From Nocardia uniformis NBRC 13702 (lineage in GTDB: Bacteria > Actinomycetota > Actinomycetes > Mycobacteriales > Mycobacteriaceae): 64,000 nt of DNA. Of this stretch, positions 60,226 to 64,000 are shown piece by piece. The position numbers and the translations under genes are program-made. Numbering within the stretch: the stretch's first letter is position 1; each line of letters opens with the position of its first letter. The notes below the pieces were generated by a model that made no database searches, had not been told where the DNA came from, and saw only the letters and a list, made by a program, of their open reading frames with translations. The stretch spans positions 1 to 64,000 of the forward strand of contig NZ_BDCE01000065.1 of NCBI RefSeq assembly GCF_001613345.1, read 5' to 3'.

Positions 60226-61257
60226 ATGACCGATCCCTGGGCGAAGGTCCGCGCGGTCACCAGCGCCACGCTGCTGACCGACTTCGCCGTCGAGCACGGC
60301 GCATCGACGACGCGGCTCCTGCGCGGCACCGGAATCCGCACGGCTGTGCTGCACGACCCGACCGCCGAAATCACCGCCGACCAGGAATTGACCCTCTTGC
60401 GAAACCTCGTCGAGGCACTCGGCGACCGGCCCGGTCTCGGCCTGGCCGCCGGAGCCCGCTATCACGCGAGCAGCCACGGCGTGTGGGGCTTCGCCATACT
60501 CAGCAGCCCGGACGTCCGCAGCGCACTCGAGGTCGGCATCGGGTTCGCCGAACTGTCATTCTCGTTCGCGCGCATCACTCTCGATCACGACGGACCGCAT
60601 CCGGCCATCACGTTCGACGACCGCGCGGTCCCCGCCGCGGTGCGCCGCTTCCACATGGAGCGTGATCTGCAGGCGACACTGACGATCCAACGCGAGTTGA
60701 TCCCGACGGCACTACCGGTCCGCCGCATCGAGATTCCCTTCCCTGCCGACCCCGCCTACGACGAACTCCTGACCTACAGCTCCGGCATCACCGCCGTTTT
60801 CGATGCGCCCAGGCCGCTGCTGAGCTTCGATGCCTCGGCCCTGGACATGCCACTGCCGCAGGCGAATCGGACCATCGCCGCCATGTACGAACGCCAGTGC
60901 GCCGAACTGGTGAACCGGCGCAGCGAACGCCTGGGCATCAGCGGCCGCGTCCGCGACGCCCTGGTCCGCCGCGGTGGCCTCGCGGGTCAACCCGAGGTCG
61001 CCGCCGACCTCAACCTGAGCATCCGCACTCTGCGTCGCCGACTCTCCGAGGAAGGCACCACCTTCCGCGAACTCAGCGAGGAGACCTTCGGCCTGCTCGC
61101 CGAGGAGCTACTCGACGCGGGCCTCACCGTCGAACAGACCGCCGAACGCCTCGGCTACTCCAGCGCCTCCGCCTTCACTCACGCGTTCAAGTCCTGGCGC
61201 GGCCAGCCCCCAGGCCGGTACTCGCGAACGCGTCGCACATCAGGTAAGGCGAACTGA
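60226..61257 (+). CDS. AraC-family regulator, VirS-like
   Basis: A 343-residue AraC protein of the arabinose-binding-domain-1 type seen in VirS and OruR: TLLTDFAVEHGASTTRLLRG near the start, GARYHASSHGVWGFAILSS, FDDRAVPAAVRRFHMERDLQ. The C-terminal HTH is RVRDALVRRGG..., ADLNLSIRTLRRRLSEEGTT and GYSSASAFTHAFKSWRGQPP. It should activate the divergent mymA-like operon, as VirS does in mycobacteria. The start is ATG at 60226. Confidence 0.9.
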   Translation: MTDPWAKVRAVTSATLLTDFAVEHGASTTRLLRGTGIRTAVLHDPTAEITADQELTLLRNLVEALGDRPGLGLAAGARYHASSHGVWGFAILSSPDVRSALEVGIGFAELSFSFARITLDHDGPHPAITFDDRAVPAAVRRFHMERDLQATLTIQRELIPTALPVRRIEIPFPADPAYDELLTYSSGITAVFDAPRPLLSFDASALDMPLPQANRTIAAMYERQCAELVNRRSERLGISGRVRDALVRRGGLAGQPEVAADLNLSIRTLRRRLSEEGTTFRELSEETFGLLAEELLDAGLTVEQTAERLGYSSASAFTHAFKSWRGQPPGRYSRTRRTSGKAN

Positions 61258-61504
61258 TCGCTACGGTGACTGCGGTCGAACGGCGGCCGGACCGGAGACG
61301 CCGGCCAACTTGGCGACATCCATCACCTCGCCGAACCGCTCGAACGGGGCTCGGCCGATCGGTGCAACCCATCGCGAGCGCGCCGCGCTCCACCATGGCG
61401 CGTCCACCCATGTCATTCCCACCATTGCTTGCTAACCGCTGTTCACTTATGAAATGACTGCATGCCGCTATCAGGCACAATGAGCCTATCTATCGCGCGA
61501 AAGC

Positions 61505-61523
61505 GTCTAGTCTTCCACTAGAC
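61505..61523. promoter_or_regulatory. palindrome upstream of the alpha/beta hydrolase
   Basis: Perfect repeat GTCTAGT-CTTCC-ACTAGAC, 31 bp before the hydrolase start. An operator for a dimeric repressor is likely; no regulator gene is adjacent except the VirS-like one upstream. Confidence 0.5.
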
Positions 61524-61553
61524 AGACTTCACATCTCTAGCTAGCGTGACGGT

Positions 61554-62627
61554 ATGTGCGCTCAACGTCGAGCCGGTAGCCGGACCTTTCAGCAGCCCTC
61601 ACTCGACGCCACTCCCCCTCGGGACGGAACAGGCACGAGGGCAGGGAGGTGGCGTTCGCTGGGCCGCCGCCAGCTAGCTCGGCTCCAGGACCACGCTGAG
61701 TTCCGGCTGTTCGACAGCCTGCCCTCCGGCCGGGCATCGGAGGTGCGATCCGCCGACGGCACCCGCATCCATGTCGAAGTGTTCGGCCCCGAGCACGGAT
61801 ACCCGATCGTGCTCAGCCACGGCGTCTGCTGCGGTATCCGCTTCTGGAGCCATCAGATCGCCGACCTGTCCGAGAACTACCGCGTCATCGCATTCGACCA
61901 CCGCGGACACGGACTCAGCGCCCGTCCCGCACGAGCCGCGCATACCATCCAACGCCTCGGCGACGATCTGGCCGCGGTGCTGCGCTCGACGCTCCACAGC
62001 GGCGAACGCGCCCTGCTCGCAGGACACTCCATGGGCGGCATCACGATTCAAGCATGGGCGGACCAATACCCCGCCGACGTAGCCCGTTTCGCCGACGCCA
62101 CCGCGCTGATCAACACCTCCCCCGGCGAACTGGCCGAGGGCCTGACGACACCGCCCGCAGGGTCACGGATGCCCGAATCGATGACCGCGCTCATGACATC
62201 GCTCAGCGGGCTCATGATCGAAACATTCGGCGGCACACCGGTTCCGGTGCGCCTACCCCTGCGATCGGCGCTGCTCTCACCCCTCGCGATCGGCTCGACC
62301 GCCACCCCGGCGGCACGAGCACTGATACAGGAGCTGATCCTCACTACCCCGGCTACCACCCGCGGCCACTTCATTCGCACCCTAGCGGCGCTGCGCACCG
62401 AACAGCTCGATCACAGCCGGCTCACCGCCCCGACACTTGTGATCGGCAGCACCGACGACAGGCTGCTACCGATGTCCCACTCGATCCGGCTCGAGTCCCT
62501 GTTGCCGAACCCACTGGGAGTGCAGGAGTTGCCCGGAGGCCACTGCGGGCCGGTCGAACAGCCGACCGTCATCACGGCAGCATTACACCAGCTCGCCCAG
62601 AAGGCACGCGAATCGACATCGGCATGA
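61554..62627 (+). CDS. alpha/beta hydrolase
   Basis: A 357-residue cytoplasmic alpha/beta hydrolase. VLSHGVCCGIRFWSHQIADL (oxyanion HG), the nucleophile Ser in LLAGHSMGGITIQ, the acid Asp in IGSTDDRLLP and the His in LPGGHCGPVEQP form the triad. The first ~45 residues are Arg-rich and polar, perhaps not translated; a later start is possible. No partner gene. Likely an esterase or lipase of unknown substrate, behind the palindrome at 61505. Confidence 0.88.
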   Translation: MCAQRRAGSRTFQQPSLDATPPRDGTGTRAGRWRSLGRRQLARLQDHAEFRLFDSLPSGRASEVRSADGTRIHVEVFGPEHGYPIVLSHGVCCGIRFWSHQIADLSENYRVIAFDHRGHGLSARPARAAHTIQRLGDDLAAVLRSTLHSGERALLAGHSMGGITIQAWADQYPADVARFADATALINTSPGELAEGLTTPPAGSRMPESMTALMTSLSGLMIETFGGTPVPVRLPLRSALLSPLAIGSTATPAARALIQELILTTPATTRGHFIRTLAALRTEQLDHSRLTAPTLVIGSTDDRLLPMSHSIRLESLLPNPLGVQELPGGHCGPVEQPTVITAALHQLAQKARESTSA

Positions 62628-62668
62628 CCGCCCGTCTCGCGCCGACACTGAAGACCAGGGAATAACGC

Positions 62669-62910
62669 TCAGCAAGGCAGCCGCTCGCCCCGCGCGGTGC
62701 GCAACGCCAGTGGAGCAGCCACCAGCAGCACTCCTACCGGCACATTCACGAAGAATACCCAACGCCACGAACAGAATTCGGTGCAGAGTCCGCCGAGTCG
62801 CTCGCCACCGATCGCACCCAGCCCGGCGATCGCCGCGTACAGGGTCATGGCCCGCTGCCGACTTGGCCGTAGAGCACCGTCACCAGCGACAGTGCGGTGA
62901 GATGATGTGG
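62669..62910 (-). pseudogene. MFS (EmrB/QacA-type) transporter remnant
   Basis: The minus strand encodes AMTLYAAIAGLGAIGG, then CSWRWVFFVNVPVGVLLVAA, the conserved helix-5/6 region of 14-helix drug exporters. The preceding helix text (HLTALSLVTVLYGQVGSG) is in another frame, and neither end of the protein is present. A short frameshifted relic. Confidence 0.75.
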
Positions 62911-63005
62911 ATCTACCGAAACTATCGCCGCCGCAACCATTCCGGCGACCATTGATGGAATGGCGCGTTAGAATTAGGCCGGGGCCAGGTGTGGCGCTGG
63001 TGCGA

Positions 63006-64000
63006 TTACCGCACAGCACCTCTGTCCATGAGCTGTTGTGACTCTGCTTCCGACAAACCCCAATTCGTCAGTGCCGCCCGGGCATCGCGTCCGCCGGCGT
63101 CCATCGCTGTGGGTGTGTCGAGTTGTGAGCGGCTGAATCGCGGGGCGGGGGCGGGCTGGATCAGGCCGGAGACTTCGACGAACGCGTCCCGTGCCTGATT
63201 GTGTGGGTGTTCGTGTGCTTCCCAGGGGGACAATACCGGCGTCACACAGGCATCCGAGTCGGCGAAGAGGGCGGCCCATTCGTCGCGGGTCTTGGTGCGG
63301 AACGTGTCACCGAGGAGTTTGCTTGTCTGCTCGAATCCAGTGGCGTCGAGTTGGAACGGGAGTCCCGAGGCGTCGATGCCGAGAGTGTCGAGCAGTTGCG
63401 CGTAGAACTGCGGTTCGACGCAGCCGACGGCCATGAACTTACCGTCGGCGGTTTCATAGGTGTCGTAGAAGGGTGCGGCGCCGTCGAGCATGTTCTCGCC
63501 GCGCGGGTTCGGCCACATTCCGCCGGCGCGCATGCCGTGCAGGAACGACATCAGGATGTTCGCGCCGTCGACCATGGCCGCGTCGATGACCTGGCCCCGG
63601 CCCGAGCGCTCGCGCTCATAGAGCGCGGCGAGCACGCCGAGGGCGAGGAATGTACCGCCACCGGCGAAGTCGCCCAGCAGATTCAGCGGTGCGTGCGGGC
63701 GTTCACCGGCCCGGCCGATCGGCTCGAGCGCCCCCGCGATCGCGATGTAGTTGATGTCGTGACCCGCGCGGGGAGCCAGCGGGCCCTGCTGACCCCAGCC
63801 GGTCATCCGACCGTAGATCAGCCGCGGATTCACCGCGAGCAGTGCATCGGGTCCGATACCGAGTCGTTCCGCGACCCCCGGGCGGAACCCCTCGACGAAG
63901 ACATCCGCCTCCCGTGCGAAACGGTGTACGGCGGCAACGCCTTCCGGATTCTTCAGATCCACGGCGACGCTGCGTCGACCCCGATCGAGGGGGCCCGCCG
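63006..64000 (-). CDS. CaiB/BaiF-family CoA-transferase (alpha-methylacyl-CoA racemase-like), 5' end cut
   Basis: The N-terminus lies beyond the right edge; 331 codons are visible. DRGRRSVAVDLKNPEG, EGFRPGVAERLGIGPDALLA, NPRLIYGRMTGWGQQGPLAP, GHDINYIAIAGALEPIG and VIDAAMVDGANILM are typical of the alpha-methylacyl-CoA racemase branch, which inverts the 2-methyl centre of branched acyl-CoAs before beta-oxidation. The catalytic Asp/His pair fits GHDINY and DAAMVDG. It ends 95 bp before the MFS relic. Confidence 0.92.
   Translation of the reverse strand, partial: AGPLDRGRRSVAVDLKNPEGVAAVHRFAREADVFVEGFRPGVAERLGIGPDALLAVNPRLIYGRMTGWGQQGPLAPRAGHDINYIAIAGALEPIGRAGERPHAPLNLLGDFAGGGTFLALGVLAALYERERSGRGQVIDAAMVDGANILMSFLHGMRAGGMWPNPRGENMLDGAAPFYDTYETADGKFMAVGCVEPQFYAQLLDTLGIDASGLPFQLDATGFEQTSKLLGDTFRTKTRDEWAALFADSDACVTPVLSPWEAHEHPHNQARDAFVEVSGLIQPAPAPRFSRSQLDTPTAMDAGGRDARAALTNWGLSEAESQQLMDRGAVR

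Overview
The window is high-GC actinobacterial DNA, most likely Nocardia or a close mycolic-acid relative. The evidence is an arabinofuranosyltransferase of AftC type, a cutinase-family protein, a mycothiol-dependent isomerase-type enzyme, a mymA-like operon with a VirS-like regulator, many GTG and TTG starts, and intrinsic terminators with few T residues. No plasmid or phage core is present. Wreckage of IS110, IS3 and tyrosine-integrase genes marks accessory boundaries. Gene names are by recognition of motifs and remembered family members; no database search was possible.

Layout. 0.5-8 kb is an accessory block on the minus strand: a caspase-like peptidase, an EACC1-like small membrane protein and a zinc-ribbon membrane protein form one operon, and a radical SAM/SPASM enzyme with a 2-oxoglutarate-type dioxygenase forms a second. 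Each operon follows its own AraC regulator (the two are paralogues; the first is frameshifted), and both operons share the same promoter-operator layout. 8.4-13.2 kb has two tRNA clusters around aat, an SDR, and a divergent XRE-cupin/FAD-oxidoreductase pair. 13-19.4 kb holds small metabolic genes and regulators. 19.6-25 kb has a strong promoter with a possible small RNA, then a 1275-residue TPR protein coupled to SUFU and preceded by an orphan Imm1-type immunity gene.

25.9-38.4 kb is a cell-envelope locus: secreted proteins, two MinD-like proteins without the P-loop lysine, a cutinase-like protein, two anchored proteins sharing a C-terminal domain, a tRNA-Gly, a VirB2-like small membrane protein, and two proteins with eroded nuclease folds. 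38.5-45.6 kb is transport and regulation, with an ABC exporter behind an elaborate nested palindrome, and REP-like palindromes. 45.8-51.3 kb (zapE, RibD-like reductase, TAP-like hydrolase, aftC, msrB) matches the order remembered for Mycobacterium tuberculosis Rv2670c-Rv2674. 51.4-53.5 kb is decayed mobile DNA. 53.5-61.3 kb is a mymA-like oxidative operon (monooxygenase, two SDRs, aldehyde dehydrogenase, acyl-CoA synthetase) divergent from a VirS-like regulator. The window ends in a hydrolase, an MFS relic and a CaiB/racemase-family gene cut by the right edge.
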